From Site-B1 sp963827785 (GTDB lineage: Bacteria; Bacteroidota; Bacteroidia; Flavobacteriales; Flavobacteriaceae), in assembly GCA_963827785.1 (NCBI GenBank), contig CAWHCT010000020.1:124001-188000 (forward strand): DNA of 64,000 bases, read 5' to 3'. The notes under the pieces are model-generated. The model saw only the letters and a list, made by a program, of their open reading frames with translations, was not told the origin of the DNA and made no database searches. The position numbers were made by a program, and so were the translations under genes. Positions 22,135 through 31,041 of the stretch are shown here, piece by piece. Within the stretch, counting starts at the first letter, position 1, and the number at the start of each line of letters is the position of its first letter.

Positions 22135-23292
22135 ATGAAAACAATACAAATGGTTGACCTTAAAGGTCAATATGAAGCTATTAAAGAGTCAGTAAATGCT
22201 TCAATTTTAGATGTAATAGAATCTACTGCTTTTATTAATGGTCCGAAGGTCCATGAATTCCAAAAGAATTTGGAAGATTATCTTGGAGTCAAGCATGTTA
22301 TTCCCTGTGCAAACGGAACAGATGCATTGCAAATTGCAATGATGGGTTTAGGGCTGAAGCCTGGAGATGAGGTAATTACTGCAGATTTCACATTTGCTGC
22401 AACCGTTGAAGTTATAGCTTTACTGCATTTAACTCCTGTTTTGGTTGATGTGGATCCTAATGATTTTAATTTGGATATTGAAGCCCTGAAAAAAGCCATT
22501 ACTCCAAAAACCAAGGCCATTGTACCAGTTCATTTATTTGGGCAAAGTGCCAATATGGAAGCAATAATGAAAATAGCTAAAGAAAATAATTTATTTGTTA
22601 TAGAAGATAATGCACAAGCTATTGGAGCTAATTATACTTACAGCAATGGAAAAAAAGCGAAAACAGGCACTATAGGTCATGTGGGGGCAACATCGTTTTT
22701 TCCATCGAAAAATTTAGGTTGTTATGGTGACGGAGGAGCAATTTTTACAAATGATGATGAATTGGCTCATACCATTAGAGGAATTGTTAACCATGGCATG
22801 TACAGACGATATTATCATGATGTTATAGGCGTGAATTCTCGATTAGATTCTATTCAGGCTACTATATTAAATATTAAACTGAAGCATTTGGACACCTATA
22901 ATAAGGCACGTCAGGAAGCTGCCAGAAAATATAACAAGGCATTTCAAGGCATCAAGAACATTGCAACACCAAAATTGTCCAATAGTTGCACAGAGATATG
23001 TTCTACTTGTGATTGTCATGTGTTTCATCAATATACTTTGAAAATAAAAGGAGTTGACAGAGATGCTTTAGCACAGCATTTAAATGAAAAGGGAATACCC
23101 TGTGGCGTCTATTACCCGGTTCCTTTGCACAGTCAAAAGGCATATAAGGATTCTAGATATAAAGAATCAGATTTTAAGGTGACCAATCAGTTGGTTAAAG
23201 AAGTGATTTCATTGCCAATGCATACAGAACTTGAAGATGATCAAATTGAATTTATTACAAGTACGATCATTGACTATTTAAAACATAATTAG
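22135..23292 (+). CDS. DegT/DnrJ/EryC1/StrS aminotransferase
   Basis: PLP-dependent sugar aminotransferase, transferring an amino group to a keto-sugar nucleotide. From the ATG at 22135 the protein is 385 residues. Features are MVDLKGQYEA, ANGTDALQIA, PGDEVITADFTFAATVEVIALL, VIEDNAQAIGA, and TSFFPSKNLGCYGDGGA with the PLP lysine. The C-terminal half has DCHVFHQYTL and GIPCGVYYPVPLH. These resemble WbpE/WlbC-type enzymes that make 3-amino or 2,3-diamino sugars for surface polysaccharides. An ATG 36 bases earlier is in frame, but family members start at MKTIQMVDL. It is divergent from waaA, fitting an envelope role. Confidence 0.88.
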   Translation: MKTIQMVDLKGQYEAIKESVNASILDVIESTAFINGPKVHEFQKNLEDYLGVKHVIPCANGTDALQIAMMGLGLKPGDEVITADFTFAATVEVIALLHLTPVLVDVDPNDFNLDIEALKKAITPKTKAIVPVHLFGQSANMEAIMKIAKENNLFVIEDNAQAIGANYTYSNGKKAKTGTIGHVGATSFFPSKNLGCYGDGGAIFTNDDELAHTIRGIVNHGMYRRYYHDVIGVNSRLDSIQATILNIKLKHLDTYNKARQEAARKYNKAFQGIKNIATPKLSNSCTEICSTCDCHVFHQYTLKIKGVDRDALAQHLNEKGIPCGVYYPVPLHSQKAYKDSRYKESDFKVTNQLVKEVISLPMHTELEDDQIEFITSTIIDYLKHN

Positions 23293-23298
23293 AAATGA

Positions 23299-23805
23299 TT
23301 AAACCTCAAGGTGAGGTTGCTTATTTTTCTTATTCGTTATTCCGGCAAGTAAGATGAATCCCATGCCTACCATGACTGATACATCGGCCATATTGAAAAT
23401 ACCGGTTTTAAAAATACCACCAAGGTCTATATGAAAAAAATCGGTGACTGAACCATATAGAATTCGGTCATAGAGATTCCCAATTCCACCCCCAACTATA
23501 AAGCTTAAACCTGTTATAGTGATTGTGTCAAGGTCTTTTTTAGTCAGCAAATAATGAAGAACCAGCAATAAAACAACAACCGGTAATATTAAAAGCAATA
23601 GAAGTTTGACTGTTGGATTCAGTTCACTTCCCATGCCTAAAAACGCTCCTGAATTTTCTACATTAGTCATTATGAATTTTTCTCCGATCAATTCAGTTTT
23701 GGAGCGAACATCCACATGATTTCTGACCACATTTTTAGAAATCTGATCACATCCAATATTTAGAATAATCAAGGAAAAAACAAGTGCAATTCGCTTGAAT
23801 TTCAT
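23299..23805 (-). CDS. lspA: signal peptidase II (prolipoprotein)
   Basis: Cleaves lipoprotein signal peptides at the lipid-modified Cys. The 168 residues carry four membrane segments and the family motifs GCDQISK, NVENSGAFLGMG, GGGIGNLYDR and FNMADVSVMVG, the last two supplying the catalytic aspartates. It ends six bases from the convergent aminotransferase gene; a short inverted repeat (AACCTCA/TGAGGTT) inside its final codons may serve as a shared terminator. It starts one base after the fabD stop, so the two are co-transcribed. Confidence 0.95.
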   Translation of the reverse strand: MKFKRIALVFSLIILNIGCDQISKNVVRNHVDVRSKTELIGEKFIMTNVENSGAFLGMGSELNPTVKLLLLLILPVVVLLLVLHYLLTKKDLDTITITGLSFIVGGGIGNLYDRILYGSVTDFFHIDLGGIFKTGIFNMADVSVMVGMGFILLAGITNKKNKQPHLEV

Positions 23806-24699
23806 TTATGCCTGACTTTCTAAAGAAGCAGACATTGTTTCTGCATCACTATTAATCTTTTTAACCAATCCTTGAAGCACTTTTCCAGGACCAACCTCTG
23901 TGAATAAGGTAGCTCCATCTTTTATCATATTCTGAACAGTCTTGGTCCAACGCACAGGAGCAGTTAACTGCGAAATTAAATTGGCTTTTATTTCAGCTTC
24001 ATCAATTACAGCTTTTGCAGTCACATTTTGATAAATAGGGCAATTTGGTTTATTGAATACTGTATTTTCGATGGCAGTAGCCAATTCTTCTCTTGCCGGC
24101 TCCATTAAAGGTGAATGAAACGCACCGCCAACTGGCAAAACTAAAGCTCTTCGAGCACCTTCTTGTTTTAATGTTTCACATGCTTTGTTTACCGCTTCAA
24201 CTTCTCCTGAAATCACTAATTGTCCCGGACAATTATAGTTTGCCGCAACAACAATTCCATCAGTAGCAGCACATATTTTTTCAACAATATCATCATCTAA
24301 TCCTAGTACGGCAGCCATAGTACTTGGCTGTAATTCACAGGCTTTTTGCATAGCCATGGCACGTTTATAGACCAATTTTAATCCGTCTTCAAAAGTTAGA
24401 GTTCCATTGGCGACCAATGCCGAAAATTCTCCTAATGAATGACCTGCTACCATATCTGGCTTAAAATTATCACCTAAGGTCTTTGCTAATATTACAGAAT
24501 GCAAAAATATTGCTGGTTGGGTTACTTTTGTTTCTTTAAGGTCTTCAGCTGACCCTTGAAACATGAAATCAGTTATGTGAAAACCAAGTATTTTATTGGC
24601 ATCTTCAAACAAGTGTTGAGCCATTTCTGATTTTTCATAAAGGTCTAGACCCATTCCTACGAATTGTGCGCCTTGACCCGGAAAAATATATGCGTTCAT
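23806..24699 (-). CDS. fabD: malonyl-CoA:ACP transacylase
   Basis: Loads malonyl groups onto acyl carrier protein for fatty acid synthesis. The length of 297 residues is normal for the family. Motifs are FPGQGAQFVGMG at the start, the nucleophile GHSLGEFSAL, the catalytic-His region GGAFHSPLM and QLTAPVRW. It is directly followed by lspA. Confidence 0.96.
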   Translation of the reverse strand: MNAYIFPGQGAQFVGMGLDLYEKSEMAQHLFEDANKILGFHITDFMFQGSAEDLKETKVTQPAIFLHSVILAKTLGDNFKPDMVAGHSLGEFSALVANGTLTFEDGLKLVYKRAMAMQKACELQPSTMAAVLGLDDDIVEKICAATDGIVVAANYNCPGQLVISGEVEAVNKACETLKQEGARRALVLPVGGAFHSPLMEPAREELATAIENTVFNKPNCPIYQNVTAKAVIDEAEIKANLISQLTAPVRWTKTVQNMIKDGATLFTEVGPGKVLQGLVKKINSDAETMSASLESQA

Positions 24700-24762
24700 G
24701 TGTTTAAATTTTAATGCTGCAAAAATAGGAATTATTAATTAAGAACAGAAACATATCTAAAT

Positions 24763-25323
24763 TCAACTGTTCGGTATTGTTTTTATGATCTTTGCCGGAT
24801 TTCCTGCAATAAATACATCATCAGGAAAGCTTTTTGTTACAACGGAACCAGCACCAATCACAACATTATCACCAATAGAAACTCCCGGGCAAATCACTGC
24901 ATGTCCACCAATCCAGACATTTTTACCTATGGATACCGGTTTGGCGAATTCGCGACCACTGTTTCTTTTTTTAGCTTCAATAGGATGCGTTGCTGTGTAT
25001 ATTTGAACATTGGGTCCTATCATGCAGTTATCTCCAATACTTACTTCCATAACATCAAGAATGCAACAATTAAAGTTAATGAAGACATTTTTTCCTGCTT
25101 TTATGTTGTACCCGTAATCACAATAAAAAGGAGGTTCAATAAATAGGTTGTCTTTGGCTTCTATTAAAAGCTTATAAAATAATTTATCGCGCTTTTGTTT
25201 ATTATTTTCGTTGAGAAGATTGATTTCCTGAAAAAGCATTCTCGCATTAAAACGTTCTGCAACCAATTGACGATCCATAGGATCGTACATCTTGCCGGCC
25301 AACATTTTTTCTTTTTCGGTCAT
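24763..25323 (-). CDS. maltose O-acetyltransferase-like hexapeptide acetyltransferase
   Basis: Acetyl-CoA-dependent acetyltransferase of the Maa/NodL/LacA type, 186 residues. It has the N-terminal helical domain (MTEKEKMLAGKMYDPMD) followed by a left-handed beta-helix with hexapeptide turns (YGYNIKAGKNVFINFNC, IGDNCMIGPNV, IGKNVWIGGHAVICPGV, IGDNVVIGAGSVVT). The TATHPI sequence holds the catalytic His. It abuts the DHFR gene downstream with no gap. The physiological acceptor is uncertain, since this family acetylates several sugars. Confidence 0.88.
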   Translation of the reverse strand: MTEKEKMLAGKMYDPMDRQLVAERFNARMLFQEINLLNENNKQKRDKLFYKLLIEAKDNLFIEPPFYCDYGYNIKAGKNVFINFNCCILDVMEVSIGDNCMIGPNVQIYTATHPIEAKKRNSGREFAKPVSIGKNVWIGGHAVICPGVSIGDNVVIGAGSVVTKSFPDDVFIAGNPAKIIKTIPNS

Positions 25324-26229
25324 TTATAATCGAACGTAGGTTATATAAGAGAAATCATAAGCATGCTCTGCATCTTTTTTATGCGAAATATTGCTCACTT
25401 CTTTCCATTTTGTTTTATCAATTTTAGGAAAAAAAGTGTCGGCACCAAAATTCTCATGCACTCTTGTAAGTTCAATTTTATCTGCAATTTCCATAGCTTG
25501 TTCATAGATTTGTCCACCACCAATAATAAATGGTTGAGGGTCATCTTTAGCAATATTTAATGCTTCCTCCAATGATTTCACAACTATAACACCTTCAGGC
25601 ACTTCGTAATCTTTCTGATTGCTAATTACAACATGAGTTCTATTGGGCAATAAATCCGGAAAGCTTTCAAAAGTTTTTCTTCCCATGATTATATGATGAC
25701 CTGAAGTTAGCTCTTTAAAGCGTTTCAAATCGTCACCTAAGTGCCAGATCAATTTATTATCCTTGCCAATTGAATCATTTTCACCTGCGGCAACAATAAT
25801 TGTAATTCCCGATTTTTCATCCAATGACTTTTTTTGTGCTTCACTTTCGACAATTTGAGGGGAGTCATTTTTTAATTTGGTTTTAATTTGATCAATTCGT
25901 GCTTGTTGCTTTCCAACTAATTTATCCAGTTGTTTCTGTTCCCATTCTTTACCCATAAATCTATTGGTAACAAAAACATTGAAAACATGATACAAGAAAA
26001 TAAATAGCCAAATAAAAATAGCCGTTACAAACCAATCCTGATTAAAGGGTCTGAAATCTTTACCATAAACCAAAACTTCATTTGCAATTATTAAAAATAT
26101 TCCACCAATTAAAAAGATCACAAAATGAATGTATAATCGCTTTTTTTGCTTGATACGTCTTTGCGCATTTTCAATAAGTTCCAGTTGTTCTTTATCAATT
26201 TGAGGTTTGGCTTTCTTTTTACTGAACAT
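25324..26229 (-). CDS. folA: 2TM domain-dihydrofolate reductase fusion
   Basis: Makes tetrahydrofolate with NADPH; this form appears anchored in the inner membrane. Residues 1-141 form a '2TM' domain (two helices at about 33-50 and 67-86 between basic/charged stretches) plus a charged linker. Residues 142-301 are a complete DHFR: IIVAAGENDSIGKDNKLIWHLGDDLKRFK with catalytic Asp, HHIIMGRKTFESF, RTHVVISN, FIIGGGQIYEQA. Ordinary DHFR is about 160 residues, so the N-terminal half is an addition. The junction lies in one frame with no sign of an indel. thyA, the other half of the folate/dTMP cycle, lies 0.6 kb away on the same strand. Confidence 0.88.
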   Translation of the reverse strand: MFSKKKAKPQIDKEQLELIENAQRRIKQKKRLYIHFVIFLIGGIFLIIANEVLVYGKDFRPFNQDWFVTAIFIWLFIFLYHVFNVFVTNRFMGKEWEQKQLDKLVGKQQARIDQIKTKLKNDSPQIVESEAQKKSLDEKSGITIIVAAGENDSIGKDNKLIWHLGDDLKRFKELTSGHHIIMGRKTFESFPDLLPNRTHVVISNQKDYEVPEGVIVVKSLEEALNIAKDDPQPFIIGGGQIYEQAMEIADKIELTRVHENFGADTFFPKIDKTKWKEVSNISHKKDAEHAYDFSYITYVRL

Positions 26230-26478
26230 ATATTTGATTTTAATATAAAAATAGCATTTTTATTTATACAAGATCTTTTATCTATTTCCTTGAAAAACAG
26301 AAATATACGAAAACGTTATAGTCCAAAAAAACTTAAAATTGATCTAAAAAAATTATCATTACCACAAATTTACCCTTAATAAATTAGGTACTTTAAAATA
26401 ATATAATTTCTTTTTTATGAAATTAATAATAATTGTAAATATTATATTTTTATTATAAAATATAGATAATTTGTTTTA

Positions 26479-26486
26479 TACATTTG
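26479..26486 (+). promoter_or_regulatory. -7 promoter box TACATTTG for the CBM48 gene
   Basis: Matches the Bacteroidota -7 consensus TAnnTTTG and is followed by GC, 24 bases before the ATG at 26510. The -33 element is less clear (T-rich, near 26446-26456). Confidence 0.6.
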
Positions 26487-26509
26487 CAGCAAATTTAAAA
26501 CCTATTATT

Positions 26510-26806
26510 ATGGCTATTAAAAAGCAGTATTTAAAAAGCAAACCAGTTTGTAAAGTAACATTTTCTATAGAAGCAAAGGACGCAAAAAAAGTAACTGTTG
26601 CAGGAGACTGGAACAAATGGAGTGTTAAAGCATCTCCGTTGAAAAAATTAAAGAATGGTACCTTTAAAGGTACTGTTGATCTACCAAAAGACAAAACCTA
26701 CCAATTTAAGTATGTTGTTGATGGTAATTACGTTAATGACAGCCAAGCTGATGAATATGTTTGGAATGATTTTGCATCATCAGAAAATGGTGTAATAAAA
26801 CTGTAA
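26510..26806 (+). CDS. stand-alone CBM48/isoamylase-N-like glycogen-binding protein
   Basis: A 98-residue protein that is almost only an early-set Ig-like carbohydrate-binding domain, as in AMPK-beta and the N-termini of glycogen enzymes: CKVTFSIEAKDAKKVTVAGDWNKW, then LKKLKNGTFKGTVDLPKDKTYQFKYVVDG and WVND-like YVNDSQADEY. Trp and Lys residues of the glycogen-binding face are present. It lacks a signal peptide, so it acts in the cytoplasm. The ATG at 26510 is preferred over one at 26471 because the promoter box lies between them. Its partner is unknown. Confidence 0.85.
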   Translation: MAIKKQYLKSKPVCKVTFSIEAKDAKKVTVAGDWNKWSVKASPLKKLKNGTFKGTVDLPKDKTYQFKYVVDGNYVNDSQADEYVWNDFASSENGVIKL

Positions 26807-26825
26807 TTGATTTAAAATCGCATTA

Positions 26826-26858
26826 AAAAAGGCTTTCTGATTTCAGAAAGCCTTTTTT
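26826..26858. terminator. bidirectional terminator between CBM48 gene and thyA
   Basis: Stem AAAGGCTTTCTGA/TCAGAAAGCCTTT with flanking A and T runs on both sides. It serves the two convergent genes. Confidence 0.9.
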
Positions 26859-27683
26859 TTATACCGCAACAACACCTTTTATATGTGGATGCGGATTATA
26901 ATCAACAAGTGTAAAATCTTCAAAATTAAAGTCGAATATATCTTTTATCTCCGGATTTAAGATCATTTTTGGCAATGGTCTTGGATCTCTGGATAATTGA
27001 AGTTGTAATTGTTCATAATGATTGCTGTAGATGTGAGCATCACCAAAAGTATGGATAAATTCACCGGGTAATAGATCGCATACCTGAGCCATCATCATGG
27101 TTAAAAGAGCATAGGATGCAATATTGAAAGGTACGCCTAAAAATATATCTGCGCTACGTTGATACAATTGACATGATAATTTACCGTCAGCAACATAAAA
27201 TTGAAAAAAGGCATGGCATGGAGGCAATGCGGCTTTACCCTTAGAAACATTTTCGCTAAAAGATTTTGAAGTGTCTGGTAATACTGAAGGATTCCAGGCT
27301 GATACCAACATTCGTCTGCTGTCCGGATTATTTTTAAGGGTATGAATGACATCTTTTATCTGATCGATTTCATCGTTATTCCAGTTTCTCCATTGATGAC
27401 CATAAACTGGACCTAGATCTCCATTCTCATCTGCCCAGGCATTCCAGATTCTTACTCCATTTTCTGTTAAATATTTGATATTAGTATCACCTTTTAAAAA
27501 CCAAAGCAGTTCATAGATTATTGATTTTAAGTGTAATTTTTTGGTGGTTACCATTGGGAAACCTTCACTTAGATCGAAGCGCATTTGATAGCCAAAAACA
27601 CTTTTTGTTCCGGTGCCTGTTCTATCAGCTTTTTCATTTCCGTTCTCTAAAACGTGCTTTACAAGGTCTAAATATTGCTTCAT
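26859..27683 (-). CDS. thyA: thymidylate synthase
   Basis: Converts dUMP to dTMP with methylene-tetrahydrofolate. The 274 residues match ThyA, with DRTGTGTKSVFG, PMVTTKKLHLKSI, VYGHQWRNW, the active-site Cys in PPCHAFFQFYV, LYQRSADIFLGVPFNIASYALL, HTFGDAHIYSNH and DYNPHPHIKG. Being folate-consuming, it depends on the DHFR encoded nearby. Confidence 0.97.
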   Translation of the reverse strand: MKQYLDLVKHVLENGNEKADRTGTGTKSVFGYQMRFDLSEGFPMVTTKKLHLKSIIYELLWFLKGDTNIKYLTENGVRIWNAWADENGDLGPVYGHQWRNWNNDEIDQIKDVIHTLKNNPDSRRMLVSAWNPSVLPDTSKSFSENVSKGKAALPPCHAFFQFYVADGKLSCQLYQRSADIFLGVPFNIASYALLTMMMAQVCDLLPGEFIHTFGDAHIYSNHYEQLQLQLSRDPRPLPKMILNPEIKDIFDFNFEDFTLVDYNPHPHIKGVVAV

Positions 27684-27715
27684 TTATAATGTTTTTTTCA
27701 AAGATTTAAAAGTAA

Positions 27716-27748
27716 AAAAAAGCTCCAGACCAATAAGGTTGAAGCTTT
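27716..27748 (-). terminator. terminator of the nucleoside transporter gene
   Basis: Imperfect stem AAAGCTTCAACC/GGTCTGGAGCTTT about 30 bases after the transporter stop, followed on the minus strand by eight T residues. Confidence 0.65.
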
Positions 27749-27776
27749 AAATTATATAAAAAAGTTATTAACGATT

Positions 27777-29174
27777 TTATCCAATGATCATACCTGCAAT
27801 GGTAGCTGATAGTAGTGATGCCACTGTGCCACCAATTAGGGCTCTTAAACCAAATTCGGACAAAGTTTTACGTTGTCCGGGAGCTAATGAGCCAATACCA
27901 CCAATTTGAATTCCTATAGATGCAAAGTTCGCAAATCCGCATAGCATATAAGTTGCCATAATAATGGATTTTTCGTAGTTGAGGTGAGTAACGCTGGCTA
28001 CATTCTTTAGTTCTGCCAGTTGAATATAACCTACAAATTCACTGGCTGCTAATTTAATACCAAGAAGCTGTCCCATTAATGCCATATCTTCTGCGGCCAC
28101 TCCTATTAACCACATTAAAGGTGCGAACAAATAACCAAGAATAAATTCCAGTGATAACTTAGAATAAGCAGTATTATTTAAGACCCATTCATTAAGGGTT
28201 GTGATATCTCCAACCCATCCTAAAATTCCATTGATCATGGCAATAAATGCCAGGAAAACCAATAACATTGCGCCAACGTTTACGGCCAGTTTAAGGCCTT
28301 CAGTTGTTCCATTAGCTATGGCATCCAGTATATTTGAGCCAATATTATCATGTGAGATCACAATTTCTGATTCAATTTTCTCTTCTTCAGGATAAAGCAT
28401 TTTTGAAATAACAATAGCACCTGGTGCTGCCATAACTGAAGCAGTCAATAAATGCTTCGCATAGAATATTCTGAGTACTTCGTCATCTCCACCAAGAAAT
28501 CCAATATAAGCAGCCAAGACTCCTCCGGCAACTGTAGCCATACCCCCAACCATGACCAGTAATATCTCAGATTTTGTCATTTTTTCCAGATAAGCTTTGA
28601 TCATTAAAGGCGATTCTGTTTGGCCAAGAAAAATATTTCCTGCAACACTTAAACTTTCAGCCCCTGATATTTGTAAGGCCTTAGTTAAAAGCCATGCCAG
28701 TCCTTTGACAACTTTTTGGATGATACCTAAATAGAACAATACTGAAGTAAGGGCAGAAAAGAAAATAATTGTTGGTAAAATCGAAACCGCAAAAGTCATC
28801 AATGCACCTTCAATTTCTCCCGTTACAAAGGAAGCAAAAAGGAATTTTGTTCCCGCCATAGTGAAATCAAGAATGGAAACGAATATACCACCTACAAATT
28901 CAAAAATACTTTGTATAAAAGGCACTTTTAAAACTCCTATTGCCAGTGTTAACTGAGCAAACAGACCAAATCCAACTGTTCTCCAGTTGATTGCTTTTCT
29001 GTTTTTACTAAGTAAATATGAAAGAGTTAATAAGACGATCATTCCTAAAGCTCCTCTTAAAAGGCTATTCAAAGAGAATCCTTGGCTAGGGATGATCGTA
29101 TTTATTGTTTCTTGTGCTAAAGATGAAGTGATTCCAAAAAAAATAGCTGTAATAGCTAAAATATTTTTTTTCAT
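27777..29174 (-). CDS. concentrative nucleoside transporter (CNT/NupC family)
   Basis: Na+ or H+ coupled nucleoside uptake across the inner membrane. The protein has 465 residues, with an unusual N-terminal signal-like segment (ending SSLAQET) before the CNT core. Core signatures are GFGLFAQLTLAIGV, LPTIIFFSALTSVLFYLGI, the substrate loop NIFLGQTESPLMIKAYL, GGMATVAGGVLAAYIGFLG, and the C-terminal YMLCGFANFASIGIQIGGIG. It ends 12 bp after the DUF151 gene starts downstream and likely shares its transcript. Substrate preference cannot be told. Confidence 0.92.
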   Translation of the reverse strand: MKKNILAITAIFFGITSSLAQETINTIIPSQGFSLNSLLRGALGMIVLLTLSYLLSKNRKAINWRTVGFGLFAQLTLAIGVLKVPFIQSIFEFVGGIFVSILDFTMAGTKFLFASFVTGEIEGALMTFAVSILPTIIFFSALTSVLFYLGIIQKVVKGLAWLLTKALQISGAESLSVAGNIFLGQTESPLMIKAYLEKMTKSEILLVMVGGMATVAGGVLAAYIGFLGGDDEVLRIFYAKHLLTASVMAAPGAIVISKMLYPEEEKIESEIVISHDNIGSNILDAIANGTTEGLKLAVNVGAMLLVFLAFIAMINGILGWVGDITTLNEWVLNNTAYSKLSLEFILGYLFAPLMWLIGVAAEDMALMGQLLGIKLAASEFVGYIQLAELKNVASVTHLNYEKSIIMATYMLCGFANFASIGIQIGGIGSLAPGQRKTLSEFGLRALIGGTVASLLSATIAGMIIG

Positions 29175-29186
29175 ATTGAAAGGATG

Positions 29187-29801
29187 TTATCGTTTCGAGA
29201 TCTCATCCCGAATTTTTGCAGCTGTTTCATAATCTTCATTTAAAACGGCTGTTTCAAGTAACTTATTCAATTCTTTTAAACTTTTATTAGTGTAGTTTTC
29301 TTTAGATTTTTCGGAAGCCGGTTCATCTGCCATTATTTCATCAACTAAGATTCCATCTTCTGTTGTTTCTTCGTCTTTATTTGGATTTACCTTTAAATAA
29401 ATTCCGGCTTTATCAAGAATATTTTTATACGTAAAAATAGGAGCTTGAAAACGCAAAGCCAGTGCAATTGCATCACTGGTTCTGGCATCAATTATCTCTT
29501 CAATTTTATCACGTTCACAAATTAAACTTGAATAGAAAACACCATCAACCAATTTATGGATTATCACTTGTTTAACAACAATATCAAACCTATCGGCAAA
29601 ATTTTTAAAAAGATCATGAGTTAAAGGTCTGGGAGGTTTTATTTCTTTTTCAAGAGCTATTGCAATTGACTGAGCTTCAAAAGCTCCAATAACAATTGGT
29701 AATTTTCTGTCACCATCAACTTCATTCAAAATTAGCGCATAAGCGCCATTTTGTGTTTGACTATAAGATATTCCTTTAATATTAAGTCTTACTAAACTCA
29801 T
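29187..29801 (-). CDS. bifunctional nuclease family protein (DUF151) with UVR motif
   Basis: 204 residues. The N-terminal DUF151 domain (residues 1-135: QNGAYALILNE, LPIVIGAFEAQSIAIALE, RPLTHDLF, RTSDAIALALRFQAPIF) is joined by an acidic linker to a C-terminal UvrB/UvrC-type motif (LKELNKLLETAVLNEDYETA AKIRDEI). Family members have been reported to have RNase and DNase activity; the UVR helix pair mediates protein contacts. The cellular role in Bacteroidota is unsettled. Confidence 0.88.
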   Translation of the reverse strand: MSLVRLNIKGISYSQTQNGAYALILNEVDGDRKLPIVIGAFEAQSIAIALEKEIKPPRPLTHDLFKNFADRFDIVVKQVIIHKLVDGVFYSSLICERDKIEEIIDARTSDAIALALRFQAPIFTYKNILDKAGIYLKVNPNKDEETTEDGILVDEIMADEPASEKSKENYTNKSLKELNKLLETAVLNEDYETAAKIRDEISKR

Positions 29802-29969
29802 AATTTACCTACAAAAGACTGTTTAATTTAGGACTTTACCAAACCTAAATTAAATTAATTCAAATTTTATTAATGATAAAAATCAAATGGTTCAAATAGT
29901 TAATTGATAACTAAAAAGTGATAAAGCAAGCAGGTCAGTCTTACTATCATAAGTACAATTTATAAAAAA

Positions 29970-30932
29970 TTATGCGTTTTGTAGTTTAAATTCTTTTAAT
30001 TTTTCTGTTAGTTTAGGAACAACTTCAAAAGCATCACCAACAATTCCATAATCTGCGGCTTTAAAGAAAGGTGCTTCAGGATCTGTATTAATGACTACTT
30101 TTACTTTAGAAGCATTAATACCTGCTAAATGTTGAATAGCACCAGATATTCCAATAGCAATATAAAGGTTAGAAGCAACTGGTTTACCTGTTTGACCAAC
30201 ATGCTCACTATGTGGTCTCCAACCTAGATCTGAAACTGGTTTTGAACAGGCTGTTGCAGCACCAAGTACATCGGCTAATTCTTCAATCATTCCCCAATTT
30301 TCAGGACCTTTTAATCCTCTTCCTGCAGACACCACTATTTCGGCATCTGCAATTGTTACTTTATCGGTAGCCTTATCAACAGATTTAACGGTTACACCGA
30401 AATCAGGAATAGTTGGTGAAAAGTCTTCAGCAGCAGCTGAAGCAGAATTTTCAACCAGACCAAATGCATTAGATGATAGAGCTATGATCTTGATATCAGT
30501 ATTTATTTGACAGTGTTCATATGCTTTATTGGTAAAAGATGTGCGTTTAACAGAAAATGGGGAAGTGCTTTCCGGCAAGGAAACCACATTTGAGACCAAT
30601 CCCGCATTTAATTCAACAGCCAAAATGGGTGATAAATATTTACTGTTAATACTTGAACTTACTATAACAACTTTTGAACCTTCCTTTTCCGCAGCCTGCT
30701 TAATAACATTTGCATAAGAATTGGCATTATAAGAATCTAATTTTGGATTAGAGACTTTTAGCACTTTATCGACGCCATATTTTCCTAATTCGGATGTGTC
30801 ATTGGCATTAATTGTAATAGCTGTTATTGTTGTACCCAATTGATTTGCAATTGCTTTAGCATAGGAAGCAACTTCTAAAGCAACTTTTTTGAATTTTCCT
30901 TGATCTGATTCTGTATATACTAAAACTGACAT
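29970..30932 (-). CDS. etfA: electron transfer flavoprotein, alpha subunit
   Basis: FAD-binding subunit of the ETF heterodimer that takes electrons from acyl-CoA dehydrogenases; 320 residues. The C-terminal FAD domain shows VVSAGRGLKGPENW, LGAATACSKPVSDLGW, EHVGQTGKPVASNLYIAIG, GISGAIQHLAG and VVINTDPEAPFFKAADYGIV. The beta subunit gene lies upstream with a 102-bp gap that holds several hairpins, so the pair is one operon with an internal structured spacer. Confidence 0.96.
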   Translation of the reverse strand: MSVLVYTESDQGKFKKVALEVASYAKAIANQLGTTITAITINANDTSELGKYGVDKVLKVSNPKLDSYNANSYANVIKQAAEKEGSKVVIVSSSINSKYLSPILAVELNAGLVSNVVSLPESTSPFSVKRTSFTNKAYEHCQINTDIKIIALSSNAFGLVENSASAAAEDFSPTIPDFGVTVKSVDKATDKVTIADAEIVVSAGRGLKGPENWGMIEELADVLGAATACSKPVSDLGWRPHSEHVGQTGKPVASNLYIAIGISGAIQHLAGINASKVKVVINTDPEAPFFKAADYGIVGDAFEVVPKLTEKLKEFKLQNA

Positions 30933-30951
30933 ATATATTTTCTTTTTTTAT

Positions 30952-30968
30952 CCTGAACTCGTTTCAGG
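30952..30968. repeat. palindromic REP-like element 1 between etfB and etfA
   Basis: Inverted repeat CCTGAA-CTCGT-TTCAGG. Its shape (GAA-C-n-n-GTTTC core flanked by G/C) resembles the second palindrome 32 bases away and a third inside etfB. Confidence 0.5.
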
Positions 30969-30999
30969 GTCTGTTTAAATATTTTTTTAATTTCAAAAG

Positions 31000-31041
31000 A
31001 TTCCGAAACAATTTCGGAATGATCTAGTTTTTACCTAGATC
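31000..31041. repeat. two further inverted repeats at the end of etfB
   Basis: ATTCCGAAA-CAA-TTTCGGAAT (31000-31020, 9-bp perfect stem) is directly followed by GATCTAG-loop-CTAGATC (31021-31041), which covers the etfB stop codon. No T-tract follows on the minus strand, so RNA stabilisation or processing between etfB and etfA is more likely than termination. Confidence 0.55.
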
